NCBI RefSeq assembly: GCF_023156385.1
Contig: NZ_JAKZAK010000025.1
Coordinates: 1-34,267, forward strand
Source: Marinobacter xestospongiae
Lineage (GTDB): Bacteria > Pseudomonadota > Gammaproteobacteria > Pseudomonadales > Oleiphilaceae
Direction of reading: 5' to 3'
DNA: 34,267 bases
Positions 14,170 through 22,560 of this stretch are shown piece after piece; within the stretch, counting starts at the first letter, position 1, and every line of letters starts with the position of its first letter. The translations under genes and the position numbers were made by a program. The notes beneath the pieces are model-generated. The model did no database searches, was not told the origin of the DNA, and was given only the letters and a program-made list of their open reading frames with translations.

Positions 14170-15309
14170 GGCGCCCACCGCGATGGTGTCGGTCTCTTCC
14201 ACCATCGCGCCGGTGGATTGGCTGTCAACATTCAGCATGCTGTATTCCGCCACCAGCTTGAGGTTGCTGTTGACGTCGTGGAACAGGGCCACGGTGGTGT
14301 TGTCCCGTTCCTGATCCAGCACATCGTCCTCATTCTCGCCGTAGGACAACACCACCCGGTTGGCACCGAAGCGGTAGGCCCCCTGAACCAGGTAGCCTTC
14401 AGTATCCTGCTCACCCGCCACCAGATCGAGGAAGTTATTGGTGAACAGCGGGTTAACGCCCTCCGCCGTAAAACCGGAGGCGGACAGCGACAGCCCGGCA
14501 ACACTGACCTTGGCGCCGTAGCCAACACCAGTGGAGGTGACGTCCTCAACCGCGTCATCGGTACTTTCCGAATTCTGATACTGACCGTTGACCCAGGCCG
14601 TCAGGTTGATGCCATCCAGATCGAGCGCGTAAGTGAGTTCGGACTCGAACCGTGGCGCTTCCTCATAGGCCACACCGCTGCCGTCCTCCGCGGTGCCGTT
14701 AGGGTCCATCACCCCAACCGCCAGTTTGAATCCGGCCAGCTCCGGTGTGCGGTAGGTGATCTGTGCAGTGGGGAATGGGTAAGGATAGCCGGTGGCAATG
14801 TTGCCGAACGACACCCCCTGGCCGTTGACCAGGCCCAGGGTGTCACTGGTCTGGCCATAGCCCATGAGAATCTCATCAAGGAAGATGTTGGAACGGGCAA
14901 ACAGACCGAAGTCCTTACCGATCAGCACCTCCCCCCAGTCGCTGGCAACGGTGCCATAGAACTGCCGCACATCTATGCCGGTGCTGGTGCCACCGGTTTC
15001 GCCATCGTTGATGGTGACCCAGAACGAGGAGCGCGCCCCCAGTGTCAGGTCGCCCATGTCGCGATGGACATTAAAGCCCAGGTAGTTGGGCAGGAACCCC
15101 ATTTTCACCCGGGACTGACGGCGATCCGCGCCCTCTCCCGGCTGGTCGACGTCGGTGTTGACGTAGAAGGTGTTGATGTAGCCGTCGGTGGAAAAACGGG
15201 TGCCGTCGGCGTCGTACAGATCGATGGCCGCCTGGGCCTGGGATGCCGTACCGGCAGCCAGGGCAACCGCCAGCGCCAGGGCAGCGGGTTTTGCATTGTT
15301 GTTGTTCAT
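14155..15309 (-). CDS. Outer-membrane porin, general Gram-negative type
   Basis: A 384-residue outer-membrane beta-barrel. The first 27 residues (MNNNNAKPAALALAVALAAG and on to AQA) form a signal peptide. The mature chain has alternating amphipathic strands rich in Gly, Asp, Tyr and Phe, such as YGTVASDWGEVLIGKDFGLF, and ends in VLTW with a terminal aromatic residue for barrel assembly. This matches the Gram-negative porin family. The ATG at 15309 was chosen because the signal peptide starts there and GGGGGA lies just upstream; the open frame continues 53 codons further without signal-like character. Placement at the end of the alcohol oxidation island suggests that it admits alcohols, but the pore's selectivity cannot be read from sequence. 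The 290 bases before it show no clear promoter. Confidence 0.85.
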   Translation of the reverse strand: MNNNNAKPAALALAVALAAGTASQAQAAIDLYDADGTRFSTDGYINTFYVNTDVDQPGEGADRRQSRVKMGFLPNYLGFNVHRDMGDLTLGARSSFWVTINDGETGGTSTGIDVRQFYGTVASDWGEVLIGKDFGLFARSNIFLDEILMGYGQTSDTLGLVNGQGVSFGNIATGYPYPFPTAQITYRTPELAGFKLAVGVMDPNGTAEDGSGVAYEEAPRFESELTYALDLDGINLTAWVNGQYQNSESTDDAVEDVTSTGVGYGAKVSVAGLSLSASGFTAEGVNPLFTNNFLDLVAGEQDTEGYLVQGAYRFGANRVVLSYGENEDDVLDQERDNTTVALFHDVNSNLKLVAEYSMLNVDSQSTGAMVEETDTIAVGAVLTW

Positions 15310-15600
15310 ATTTCCCCCATCTGGGAGTCCGCTGACTGGTGGCCCGTTCGGTTGATGCGCTGATCTGTTGAACGGGACACAAATGCCAGCTGGAAGCTCC
15401 AAAGTTGTCATCTGGAAACAGCGCGACCGGCGGCCAGGCCGGGCGGCTGGGCCGCAATCAGTGGCCACGGATCATGGTCCGCCAGCGCGATCGGGGGGAA
15501 AATGGGTCGAGGGAGTCGGTTTGCTCGGCAATTGGAACGTTACCGGCACGGGACTTTGGAAGTAAGACCGGATGGACGGATCAACGCCCGGCGAGTGAAG

Positions 15601-16968
15601 CTAGAACCGCTCGAGCTCTGCCAGACAGTCGTCGAGGAAGGGGCCGGGCTGGGGCAGGATGGCCTCGTCCGCGACCACGCCGAACTGCACCTGCCCGGCG
15701 TAGCTGACGATGCTCACTCCCAGGCCAATGTTGCCGGCCTGGGGCACCCAGAACATCTGTTCACGGATACGGCAGCCGGCCAGGTAACGTTCGTCGCGGG
15801 TACCGGGCACATTGGACACCACGGCACTGGCCTTGCGGTACATCAGGTCGGCGATGGGCTGGCGCCAGGCGCCTGGCAGCAGACTGGCCGACCCCGCCAG
15901 GCCCCAGGATATACCCGGTTGCCAGGTTTTTTTCAGACGCCGGGTTTCGTGCTTGACCCGGTAGAGCCGCTCCAGCGAACTGTCACCGTCCACCGGCAAC
16001 GGCACAAACACGGTGCCAAAGAAATTGCCCAGATCCAGCTCGCCCGGACGAATACCCTCCGGCAGTTGGCGGCGTATATCCACCGGCACGGCGGCGTGCA
16101 GAATGGTATCGTCGAGGGATTCACCGTCAGTCTCGATGTGGCGACGCACCGCCGCAGACACACAGCTCAGCAGCACGTCGTTGATGGTGGCACCGGTTTT
16201 GGCCGCCGCCTCGCGAAACCCCGCCAGCGCCACCGGTCGTGACCAGCGACAGCTGCGTCGGCCCAGCAACGGCCGCTTGAGCCGGGTTGGACTATCCTCA
16301 GGCTCCACCAGGAACTGGCTCACCTCATTCACCAGACGCAGGCCCTGCATTGCCGCCCGTTCCAGCGGCGAGCGTGATCCGGTCTCCGTTGTCAGCGGCT
16401 CCGGCGCAGCCTCGGTCATCGCCGCCAGCGACGACAGCCAGGCTCCGGCTGAGCGGTACCAGCGACCAGGATCGGCCTGTTCGGTGGCACCATAGAGCGC
16501 CGGCGCCTGTTGCGGCGACGGTGGGCAGATGCGATCGAACACCCCCAGCAGCGACAGGCCATCGGCGTAACAGTGGTGAATCCGCAGCAGCAGCGCGGCC
16601 CCGCCCTCGGCGTCAGGCACCAGCCAGAATTTCCAGCGCGGGCGATAGTCCGGCAGAGGTTGGTTGAGACGGGCGGACACCCAGTCCTGCAGCGCGGCCT
16701 CATCCAGCGGCTTGTGGACAACCTCGATATGATGGTGGAGGGCAAAACTCGGGTCCCGCTCCCACCACCACCCCGGAGCCCGCGCCACCGGCATGTAGCG
16801 GAAGCGCTCCCAGGCCAGCCAGTAGACCTCCAGAAAGTCGTACAGCCTCGCCGGCGTCAGCCCCTCGACCCGCAGCATGACCGTGATGGTCATCGGGTTT
16901 TCCGGGCGTTCCAGAGCCAGCCAGGCAGAATCCACCGGCAGGAGAAGATGCGCGTGCTCGTGACTCAA
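15601..16968 (-). CDS. WS/DGAT-family acyltransferase (wax ester synthase/diacylglycerol acyltransferase)
   Basis: A 455-residue enzyme of the family that joins acyl-CoA to fatty alcohols or diacylglycerol, making wax esters or triacylglycerol as storage lipid. The catalytic HHxxxDG motif is HHCYADG at 131-137, only one residue off from the Acinetobacter enzyme's numbering. The N-terminal signature PVDSAWLALERPENPM and the later GATINDVLLSCVSAAVRRH (the ND motif) are present. The start must be TTG at 16968: an in-frame TAA lies 30 bases upstream and no ATG or GTG comes between, while the next internal ATG would remove the PVDSAWL signature. No strong ribosome site is seen. It is divergent from an alpha/beta hydrolase that may act on the same lipids. 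Confidence 0.92.
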   Translation of the reverse strand: MSHEHAHLLLPVDSAWLALERPENPMTITVMLRVEGLTPARLYDFLEVYWLAWERFRYMPVARAPGWWWERDPSFALHHHIEVVHKPLDEAALQDWVSARLNQPLPDYRPRWKFWLVPDAEGGAALLLRIHHCYADGLSLLGVFDRICPPSPQQAPALYGATEQADPGRWYRSAGAWLSSLAAMTEAAPEPLTTETGSRSPLERAAMQGLRLVNEVSQFLVEPEDSPTRLKRPLLGRRSCRWSRPVALAGFREAAAKTGATINDVLLSCVSAAVRRHIETDGESLDDTILHAAVPVDIRRQLPEGIRPGELDLGNFFGTVFVPLPVDGDSSLERLYRVKHETRRLKKTWQPGISWGLAGSASLLPGAWRQPIADLMYRKASAVVSNVPGTRDERYLAGCRIREQMFWVPQAGNIGLGVSIVSYAGQVQFGVVADEAILPQPGPFLDDCLAELERF

Positions 16969-17296
16969 CGACTGGCGACCCCGGTAAGTGTGTGTTTATG
17001 AGGCAATAACGAGGCATTGTGCCAGACATACCCGGCCGCCTCCACAGAGCCGGCTGCAACCCGGGAATTACAAAAAATTACATTTCAGCAACCTTCGCCC
17101 CCTATACTCGGGGTAGCAGGTGTTTAAAGGTGAACGAGCCCCTGATTGGCTCTGACAAAGCAAAAAAAACGTAATCTGCGCCAATACAACCCGTGCACCC
17201 AAGCGATAAAACAGTGGTATCTGCTTGCAACGGTGCGCTCCTGAGCGCACGAACCAAATAACAACGCGCAGACACACTGCTGGTGGGAGAACGGTG
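16969..17296. promoter_or_regulatory. Divergent control region between the acyltransferase and the hydrolase
   Basis: No gene is seen in these 328 bases. TATACT at 17103-17108 could be a -10 element for the plus strand, with a poor TTACAT 19 bases before it. AATTACA is repeated directly near 17067-17080. An 18-base dyad at 17233-17250 is listed separately. The AT-rich patch contrasts with the GC-rich flanks, as expected of a promoter region. Confidence 0.5.
17233..17250. promoter_or_regulatory. Perfect 8-2-8 inverted repeat upstream of the hydrolase gene
   Basis: GTGCGCTC, CT, GAGCGCAC ends 46 bases before the hydrolase start codon. The near-continuous dyad suits a TetR- or FadR-type repressor better than a terminator, since no T-run follows. 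It could also form a tight hairpin in the mRNA leader. Confidence 0.5.
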
Positions 17297-18220
17297 ATGA
17301 AAGCAAGCCACGTTCGTAAACTGATCAAACCAATTGAGAGCGCCTACTCGGAGATGTTTTCCGGCCGGGTCTACCGGGTCGGCAAGGGTGCGGTCTCAGT
17401 ACGGAATCACAGCGGCCAGGCGGAACAGACCGTCATTGGCGTTCATGGCTTTCTGGAAAACCACTGCTACTTCACCCAGGCCTACGAAGAGCCCACCACC
17501 GAACTGATCCTGCTGACCTGCTGCAACTACCACATCCCGGTCAACGGCGTGACGCCGGAATACCCGGAGTGGGAGGTGCCGATCAAGCACCCGGAAGCCA
17601 CCATCGAGTACGATGCCTGCGTCCTGGTGCAGGCCCTGGCCAATCTGCCGACCACCGACAACATCCGCATCCACGGCCATTCCCGCGGTGGCGCAGTGGT
17701 ACTGGAAGCCATCCGCCAGCGCCCGGAACTGTTTGACAACGTGGAGGTGGTGCTGGAGGCGCCGGTGCTGCCACAGGGCAAGCTGCACGCCCTGGTGACC
17801 ACCCTGCTGGAGCCGGTCAGCCATGGCATGTGGCCCTGGCTGATCCGCCTGATCAACAGCGCCCCCCAGTCGGCCTATGGCCAGACGTTTTTCGGCAAGA
17901 TGAACCCGCGCAAGAAGGCCCTGCTCAGCAAGCTGTTCTTCGCGACCAAGGACCATCTCACCATCGTCCGCAACATCGAAAACATCATGGACTGGATGCA
18001 TCGCACCGACACCAGCGTTTACCAGCACGTGCGCCATGGCACCTTCCTGATTCCCCAGGTGGACCGCATTCTCGACCGTTCGGCCATGCTGGCCAGTGCC
18101 CGCCAGAGCCCCACCACCATGCGGATCGTCGAGACCGACGCTCCCAGCCATTTCATCACTCTGGACAGCAATGAGTGGGTCCCGGGGTTTGAAGCCCTGC
18201 CCGCTGCCGCCCAGCAGTAA
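17297..18220 (+). CDS. Alpha/beta hydrolase
   Basis: A 307-residue alpha/beta-hydrolase-fold protein. The nucleophile elbow is GHSRGG at 127-132 with Ser129, the oxyanion-hole HG is at 50-51 (GVHGFLEN), and a C-terminal His in APSHFITL would complete the triad. No signal peptide is visible, so it is probably cytoplasmic. The ATG at 17297 has GGGAGA 6 bases upstream; the open frame extends 24 codons further, through the promoter dyad, and those residues are not considered real. Substrate is unknown. Position opposite a wax ester synthase and before a polyhydroxyalkanoate-system gene suggests an ester or thioester of storage lipids. Confidence 0.85.
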   Translation: MKASHVRKLIKPIESAYSEMFSGRVYRVGKGAVSVRNHSGQAEQTVIGVHGFLENHCYFTQAYEEPTTELILLTCCNYHIPVNGVTPEYPEWEVPIKHPEATIEYDACVLVQALANLPTTDNIRIHGHSRGGAVVLEAIRQRPELFDNVEVVLEAPVLPQGKLHALVTTLLEPVSHGMWPWLIRLINSAPQSAYGQTFFGKMNPRKKALLSKLFFATKDHLTIVRNIENIMDWMHRTDTSVYQHVRHGTFLIPQVDRILDRSAMLASARQSPTTMRIVETDAPSHFITLDSNEWVPGFEALPAAAQQ

Positions 18221-18245
18221 CGCCTGGTACAAGACAGCTCACACC

Positions 18246-18290
18246 GGCTCCGGTAAACTGCGGCCTTTTTGCCGCCGCAGCCCCGGAGCC
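18246..18290. other. Nested hairpin between the hydrolase and the next gene
   Basis: An outer pair GGCTCCGG/CCGGAGCC encloses an inner pair CTGCGGC/GCCGCAG around a loop containing TTTTT. It falls 25 bases after the hydrolase stop and ends 11 bases before the next start codon. It may limit readthrough or affect translation of the next gene; no T-run follows the outer stem. Confidence 0.45.
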
Positions 18291-18301
18291 CACAGCCGCC
18301 C

Positions 18302-19054
18302 ATGTACCGTGATCGCCTCGTCCACACCCCGGTTCAGAGCGACGGTGGCCGCCGCCTGCAACAGCACCTGCTGGCTTACCACGATTTTCGCCTGCGCCGA
18401 CGTCACCACCCGCTGGTGGACCGGCTGGCCCTGCTGGAACAGTGGCAGGCCCGCCGACTGCGGGAGTCCCACCAGGACCTGATCGCCGATCCGGGTTACC
18501 GCACAGGCCTGGAGTTCCTGCTCTCTGACCTCTACGCCCCCAGCGGCATGACTCGCCGCGACGACAACATCGACCGGGTATTTCCCAAGATGGTGAAGTG
18601 GTTGCCGGAACAGCAACTGGACACCCTGGCGGGCCTGGTGGAGTTGAACCTGGTGACCCAGTCCCTGGACCTGGCCCTAGTGGAAACCCTGGCCTATCAC
18701 GGCCATGGCCGGCGTTTTCTGACCCCGGAACAGTACTGCCAGGGCTACCGCGCCTGCGGTCAGCTGGACCAGCGCCGGCGCCAGATCGAGCTGGTATCGG
18801 AGGTGGGCCAGCAACTGGATCGATACGTCCGCAACCGGACCCTCGGCTGGCTGCTGGCAATCAGCCGGGGACCGGCTGAGATGGCGGGACTGAGCGATCT
18901 GCACGCATTCCTGCAGCGGGGCTACCGGGCCTTTCGGACCATGGACCGGGTGGAACGGCTGATCGATCAGTTGGTGGTGCGGGAAACCCGGGTGATGGAG
19001 CGCATTGTCTCCGGCCACCCGGCACCGTTCACGGCCTCAGAGAAGCCCGGGTAA
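18302..19054 (+). CDS. Conserved protein of unknown function
   Basis: A 250-residue protein that I cannot assign a function. It is rich in Leu, Arg and Gln and looks all-helical. The stretch FLLSDLYAPSGMTRRDDNID near residue 68 resembles a motif of uncharacterised proteins in related bacteria. There is no signal peptide or membrane segment. The ATG at 18302 (MYRDRLVHTP) was preferred; an in-frame start 11 codons upstream lies inside the hairpin. Only a weak GGAG precedes it. It lies 81 bases after the hydrolase and ends five bases before the opposing polyhydroxyalkanoate-system gene. Confidence 0.75.
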   Translation: MYRDRLVHTPVQSDGGRRLQQHLLAYHDFRLRRRHHPLVDRLALLEQWQARRLRESHQDLIADPGYRTGLEFLLSDLYAPSGMTRRDDNIDRVFPKMVKWLPEQQLDTLAGLVELNLVTQSLDLALVETLAYHGHGRRFLTPEQYCQGYRACGQLDQRRRQIELVSEVGQQLDRYVRNRTLGWLLAISRGPAEMAGLSDLHAFLQRGYRAFRTMDRVERLIDQLVVRETRVMERIVSGHPAPFTASEKPG

Positions 19055-19059
19055 GCCAC

Positions 19060-19338
19060 CTAAGACTTGACCAGCTGATCCAGCTGGCTGTGGATTTCCT
19101 GCTCAATCCGTCCCTTGAACGGACGCAGCAGCAGGCCCAGCTCCAGGTGCACGTGAATGTCGTCCGGCTTGATGGTGAGCTGGCCCTTGACGCCACTGCG
19201 CTTGAACCGCACCAGGTCACCATCCCACTGGTAGTGGACATCAAACTCACGGGCCAGATCGCTGGCCAGGGCTTCCGCCGCCTGGCGGGCGTGGTCATGA
19301 TCCAGACTGTGGGCACGGTGAATATCAATCACTGACAT
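19060..19338 (-). CDS. Polyhydroxyalkanoic acid system family protein
   Basis: A 92-residue protein matching the small family named for its association with polyhydroxyalkanoate granule genes. Typical features are the N-terminal IDIHRAHSLDHDHARQAAEA, the central FDVHYQWDGDLVRFKRSGVK and the C-terminal GRIEQEIHSQLDQLV. No catalytic residue is known. The ATG has GAGGGGAA about 9 bases upstream. It is divergent from ubiE, 113 bases away, the same position as the pha genes before ubiE in Pseudomonas. No polyhydroxyalkanoate synthase or phasin gene appears in this window, so a part in storage is inferred. Confidence 0.85.
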   Translation of the reverse strand: MSVIDIHRAHSLDHDHARQAAEALASDLAREFDVHYQWDGDLVRFKRSGVKGQLTIKPDDIHVHLELGLLLRPFKGRIEQEIHSQLDQLVKS

Positions 19339-19393
19339 GGCGCAAGGTTCCCCTCAAAATTGGCAATTTCGCTAGTTTAAGGGGCCGCTAACC

Positions 19394-19421
19394 TTGTAGC
19401 CACCCCCCTAACCGTTAGAAT
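19394..19421 (+). promoter_or_regulatory. Candidate sigma70 promoter of the ubiE operon
   Basis: TTGTAG and TAGAAT are separated by 16 bases, about 30 bases before the ubiE start codon. This would give a leader of roughly 25 bases and drive the long plus-strand operon. Confidence 0.5.
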
Positions 19422-19451
19422 ACGGTGTTCAGATTCTGACAGGACCCTGCC

Positions 19452-20252
19452 ATGAGCCAACAACCGACGTCCCCCGATCAGGCCCCCGCCAACAGCGCCG
19501 GCAACCCCGCCGACAACACCACCCACTTCGGCTTCCGGCAGGTGGATCGTGGCCAGAAGGCCGGCCAGGTGGCCGAGGTGTTCCACTCGGTCGCGGGCAA
19601 GTACGACCTGATGAACGACCTGATGTCGATGGGCATCCACCGTCTGTGGAAGCGTTTCACCATCGAACTCAGCGGCGTGCGGCCGGGCCACCGGGTGCTC
19701 GACATCGCCGGCGGAACCGGCGACCTGACCATGAAGTTCTCCGACCTGGTGGGGCCGGAAGGGCAGGTGGTGCTGGCGGACATCAACGCCTCCATGCTGC
19801 AGGTAGGCCGGGGTCGTCTGACCGATCGCGGTTACGTCGGCAACATCGAGTACGTCCAGGCAGATGCCGAGCACCTGCCGTTCCCGGACAACCACTTCAA
19901 CGCCGTCAGCATTGCCTTCGGCCTGCGTAACGTCACCGACAAGGACCAGGCCCTGCGGGACATGACCCGGGTGCTCAAACCCGGCGGCAAACTGATGGTG
20001 CTGGAGTTCTCCAAACCCCGTAACCCGCTGCTGAGCAAGGCCTACGATCTCTACTCCTTCAACGCCCTGCCGCTGATGGGGCAGATGATCGCCGGCGATT
20101 CCAACAGCTACCAGTACCTGGCGGAATCCATTCGCATGCACCCGGACCAGGATACCCTGCGGGACATGATGACCGACGCCGGCCTGGTGAACTGCAAATA
20201 CCACAACATGACCGGGGGCATCGTCGCCCTGCACGTAGGAATCAAACCCTGA
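19452..20252 (+). CDS. ubiE: Ubiquinone/menaquinone C-methyltransferase UbiE
   Basis: A 266-residue SAM-dependent methyltransferase that adds the C-methyl group to the benzoquinol ring in ubiquinone synthesis (and to demethylmenaquinol where present). The family block HFGFRQV, then AGKYDLMNDLMSMGIHRLWK is present, as are the SAM site VLDIAGGTGDLT, the AFGLRNVTD segment and the C-terminal YHNMTGGIVALHVG. It is about 15 residues longer than the E. coli enzyme at the N-terminus. The ATG follows AGGA. Its TGA overlaps the ubiJ ATG by one base, so translation is coupled. Confidence 0.97.
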   Translation: MSQQPTSPDQAPANSAGNPADNTTHFGFRQVDRGQKAGQVAEVFHSVAGKYDLMNDLMSMGIHRLWKRFTIELSGVRPGHRVLDIAGGTGDLTMKFSDLVGPEGQVVLADINASMLQVGRGRLTDRGYVGNIEYVQADAEHLPFPDNHFNAVSIAFGLRNVTDKDQALRDMTRVLKPGGKLMVLEFSKPRNPLLSKAYDLYSFNALPLMGQMIAGDSNSYQYLAESIRMHPDQDTLRDMMTDAGLVNCKYHNMTGGIVALHVGIKP

Positions 20253-20887
20253 TGATGCCGGGCCCGACCCTGCGCGCCGCGCTGTCCGGCATGGTTGAGG
20301 AAGCCCTCAATCGGACCCTGGCGCTGGACCCGGCCGGCCACCAGGCGCTGCTCGCGGCGTTGCGCGGCACCGTGCAGTTCCGCCTGACCGCGCCACTGCC
20401 TCTGACGCTGACGCTTTCGGCCAGCGCCGACCGGGTCCGTGTCGGCAGCGTCGAGGAACCCGCGCCGGCCATCGAGATCGCCGGCCGGCCGCTGGCGTTT
20501 CTGGCCCTGGCCCAGGGCGATGACCAGGTGTTCAGCGATGGCCGTCTGACGGTTCATGGCGACATGGCCCAGGCCCACCAGTTCCAGCGCGCGCTGGATC
20601 GCCTCAATCCGGACTGGGAAGCCAGCCTGGCGAAGGTGATGGGGGATGTGCCGGCGCATTTTCTGGGGCGTCGACTGCGCGCCGCCCTGCAGTGGAGTCG
20701 CCAGGCCAGCGCGGCCCTCAATGCCAACGTGGAAGAATACATCCACGAGGAGAGTCGCGCCCTGCCCGGTCGGCGCGAACTGGAAGCCACCTTCCATGAC
20801 ATCGACGAGCTGCACCTGCGCACCGAGCGCCTCGCCGCCCGCCTCGATCACCTGACCGACGCCCCCCGGAGTTCGGAGACACAGTGA
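20252..20887 (+). CDS. ubiJ: Ubiquinone biosynthesis accessory factor UbiJ (SCP2 domain)
   Basis: A 211-residue accessory protein needed for aerobic ubiquinone assembly; UbiJ binds lipid intermediates for the Ubi enzyme complex. The N-terminal half (about 20-115) has the SCP2 lipid-binding pattern, including PLTLTLSASADRVRVGS and FSDGRLTVHGDMAQAHQFQ. The C-terminal 50 residues form a charged coiled coil. Position between ubiE and ubiB is the standard arrangement. The start overlaps the ubiE stop and the end overlaps the ubiB start by four bases (GTGA). Confidence 0.93.
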   Translation: MMPGPTLRAALSGMVEEALNRTLALDPAGHQALLAALRGTVQFRLTAPLPLTLTLSASADRVRVGSVEEPAPAIEIAGRPLAFLALAQGDDQVFSDGRLTVHGDMAQAHQFQRALDRLNPDWEASLAKVMGDVPAHFLGRRLRAALQWSRQASAALNANVEEYIHEESRALPGRRELEATFHDIDELHLRTERLAARLDHLTDAPRSSETQ

Positions 20888-22530
20888 CACGCCTGCAACG
20901 CCTGATCCGTATTGGCTGGGTCTTTTGCCGTTATCGCCTGGATACCTTTCTGCCGATCGCGGAACTGCCCACGCCGCTGAAACTCTTTTTCCTGCTGGCG
21001 CCCTGGCACCTGTTCCCTCAGCCCAAGCTCAGTCGCGGCGACCGCCTGCGGCTGGCACTGGAAGAACTGGGCCCGGTGTTCGTCAAGTTTGGCCAGATTC
21101 TCTCCACCCGCCGCGATCTGCTGCCGGACGACATGGCCGAATCCCTGCGCCAGTTGCAGGACCGGGTGCCGCCCTTCTCCGGCGAGCGCGCCCAGGCCAT
21201 TATTGAACGGTCCCTCGGCGCCCCGGTCAGTGAGTGCTTCGCCGAATTCAGCCAGCAGCCGATGGCGTCGGCTTCGGTAGCCCAGGTGCATGCCGCCACC
21301 CTGCCCAGCGGCCAGCAGGTGGTGGTCAAAGTCATTCGTCCGGGCATCGAGAAAGTGATCCGGCAGGACCTGGCGCTGATGTACCTGATGGCCGGCCTAC
21401 TGGAGCGCTACTGGTCCGAGGGACGACGATTGCACCCGGTGGACGTGGTGGCCGACTACGACGCCACCATCCACGACGAGCTGGACCTGCAGCGGGAAGC
21501 CGCCAACGCCAGCCAGTTGCGACGCAACTTCGACGGCTCCAGCCTGATCTACATCCCCGCCATCGACTGGGACTACACCCGCAAGTCGGTGCTGGTGATG
21601 GAACGCATTCACGGCATTCCGGTGGCCGACGTCGCCTCCCTGACCGCCGCCGGGGTTGACCTCAAGGTACTGGCAGAAAAAGGCGTGGAGATCTTCTTCA
21701 CCCAGGTGTTCCGGGACAGTTTCTTCCACGCCGACATGCACCCGGGCAACATCTTTGTCGACGCCAGCAATCCCCGGGACCCCAAGTACATTGCCATCGA
21801 TTTCGGCATCGTCGGCACCCTGGCCCCGGACGATCAGAGCTACCTTGCCCGCAACCTGCTTGCGTTCTTCCGGCGCGACTATCGGCAGGTGGCAGAGCTC
21901 CACATCCAGTCCGGCTGGGTGCCGCCAGACACCCGGGTCAACGAATTCGAGGCGGCAATCCGCACCGTCTGTGAACCGATTTTCGAGCGCCCGCTGAAGG
22001 ACATTTCCTTTGGGCACTTCCTGCTGCGACTGTTCCAGACCGCCCGCCGCTTCAATATGGAGGTGCAGCCGCAACTGGTGTTGCTGCAGAAAACCCTGCT
22101 CAATGTCGAGGGCCTGGGCCGTCAGCTCTACCCCGACCTGGACCTGTGGAGCACCGCGCAGCCGTTCCTGGAAACCTGGATGCGACGACGGCTCGGCCCT
22201 GGCACGCTGTTCAAGACCCTGCAGTCCCACCTGCCGGCCTGGCTGGAGCAGTCGCCAGACATGCCTCAACTGGTGCATGATGCGCTACTGGAGCTGCGTA
22301 ACCGTGGCACCGATGATCATCGCCAGGCCCAATGGCAGGCTCAGCTGGATGACCGGCAACGCCAGCAGGACCGACGTTGGCGGCGCACCACGGCGGCGCT
22401 GGTGCTGACCGGGCTGGCCCTCGCCAGCACCCAGGTCGACCTGCTGGCAGTGGCGCAGGATCTGCCCGCTTACGGGTGGGGGCTGATTGCCGTGGCTGCC
22501 TGGCTGGTGGCCCGTCCGGCTCCCCGCTAA
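20884..22530 (+). CDS. ubiB: UbiB, atypical kinase/ATPase for ubiquinone biosynthesis
   Basis: A 548-residue ABC1/ADCK-family protein that supports ubiquinone synthesis at the inner membrane. The family's KxGQ motif is at 68-71 (VKFGQILSTRRDLLP). The Ala-rich nucleotide loop is MASASVAQVHAA. The kinase core shows FFHADMHPGNIFVD and AIDFGIVGTL. Two C-terminal hydrophobic segments (ALVLTGLALA and YGWGLIAVAAWLVA) anchor it. The start is GTG, overlapping the ubiJ stop by four bases. Length agrees with the E. coli protein (546). Confidence 0.97.
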   Translation: MTRLQRLIRIGWVFCRYRLDTFLPIAELPTPLKLFFLLAPWHLFPQPKLSRGDRLRLALEELGPVFVKFGQILSTRRDLLPDDMAESLRQLQDRVPPFSGERAQAIIERSLGAPVSECFAEFSQQPMASASVAQVHAATLPSGQQVVVKVIRPGIEKVIRQDLALMYLMAGLLERYWSEGRRLHPVDVVADYDATIHDELDLQREAANASQLRRNFDGSSLIYIPAIDWDYTRKSVLVMERIHGIPVADVASLTAAGVDLKVLAEKGVEIFFTQVFRDSFFHADMHPGNIFVDASNPRDPKYIAIDFGIVGTLAPDDQSYLARNLLAFFRRDYRQVAELHIQSGWVPPDTRVNEFEAAIRTVCEPIFERPLKDISFGHFLLRLFQTARRFNMEVQPQLVLLQKTLLNVEGLGRQLYPDLDLWSTAQPFLETWMRRRLGPGTLFKTLQSHLPAWLEQSPDMPQLVHDALLELRNRGTDDHRQAQWQAQLDDRQRQQDRRWRRTTAALVLTGLALASTQVDLLAVAQDLPAYGWGLIAVAAWLVARPAPR

Positions 22531-22560
22531 AACCCACCCAATCGACGGACGTTCACAGAA

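Noticed and set aside
14218..15363. Open frame of 381 codons opposite the porin
   Set aside because: Antisense artefact; the porin strand has signal peptide, barrel strands and ribosome site.
17136..17152. GAGCC/GGCTC hairpin near an A-run, considered as a terminator
   Set aside because: The A-run lies downstream on the plus strand, so neither orientation gives a stem followed by Ts.
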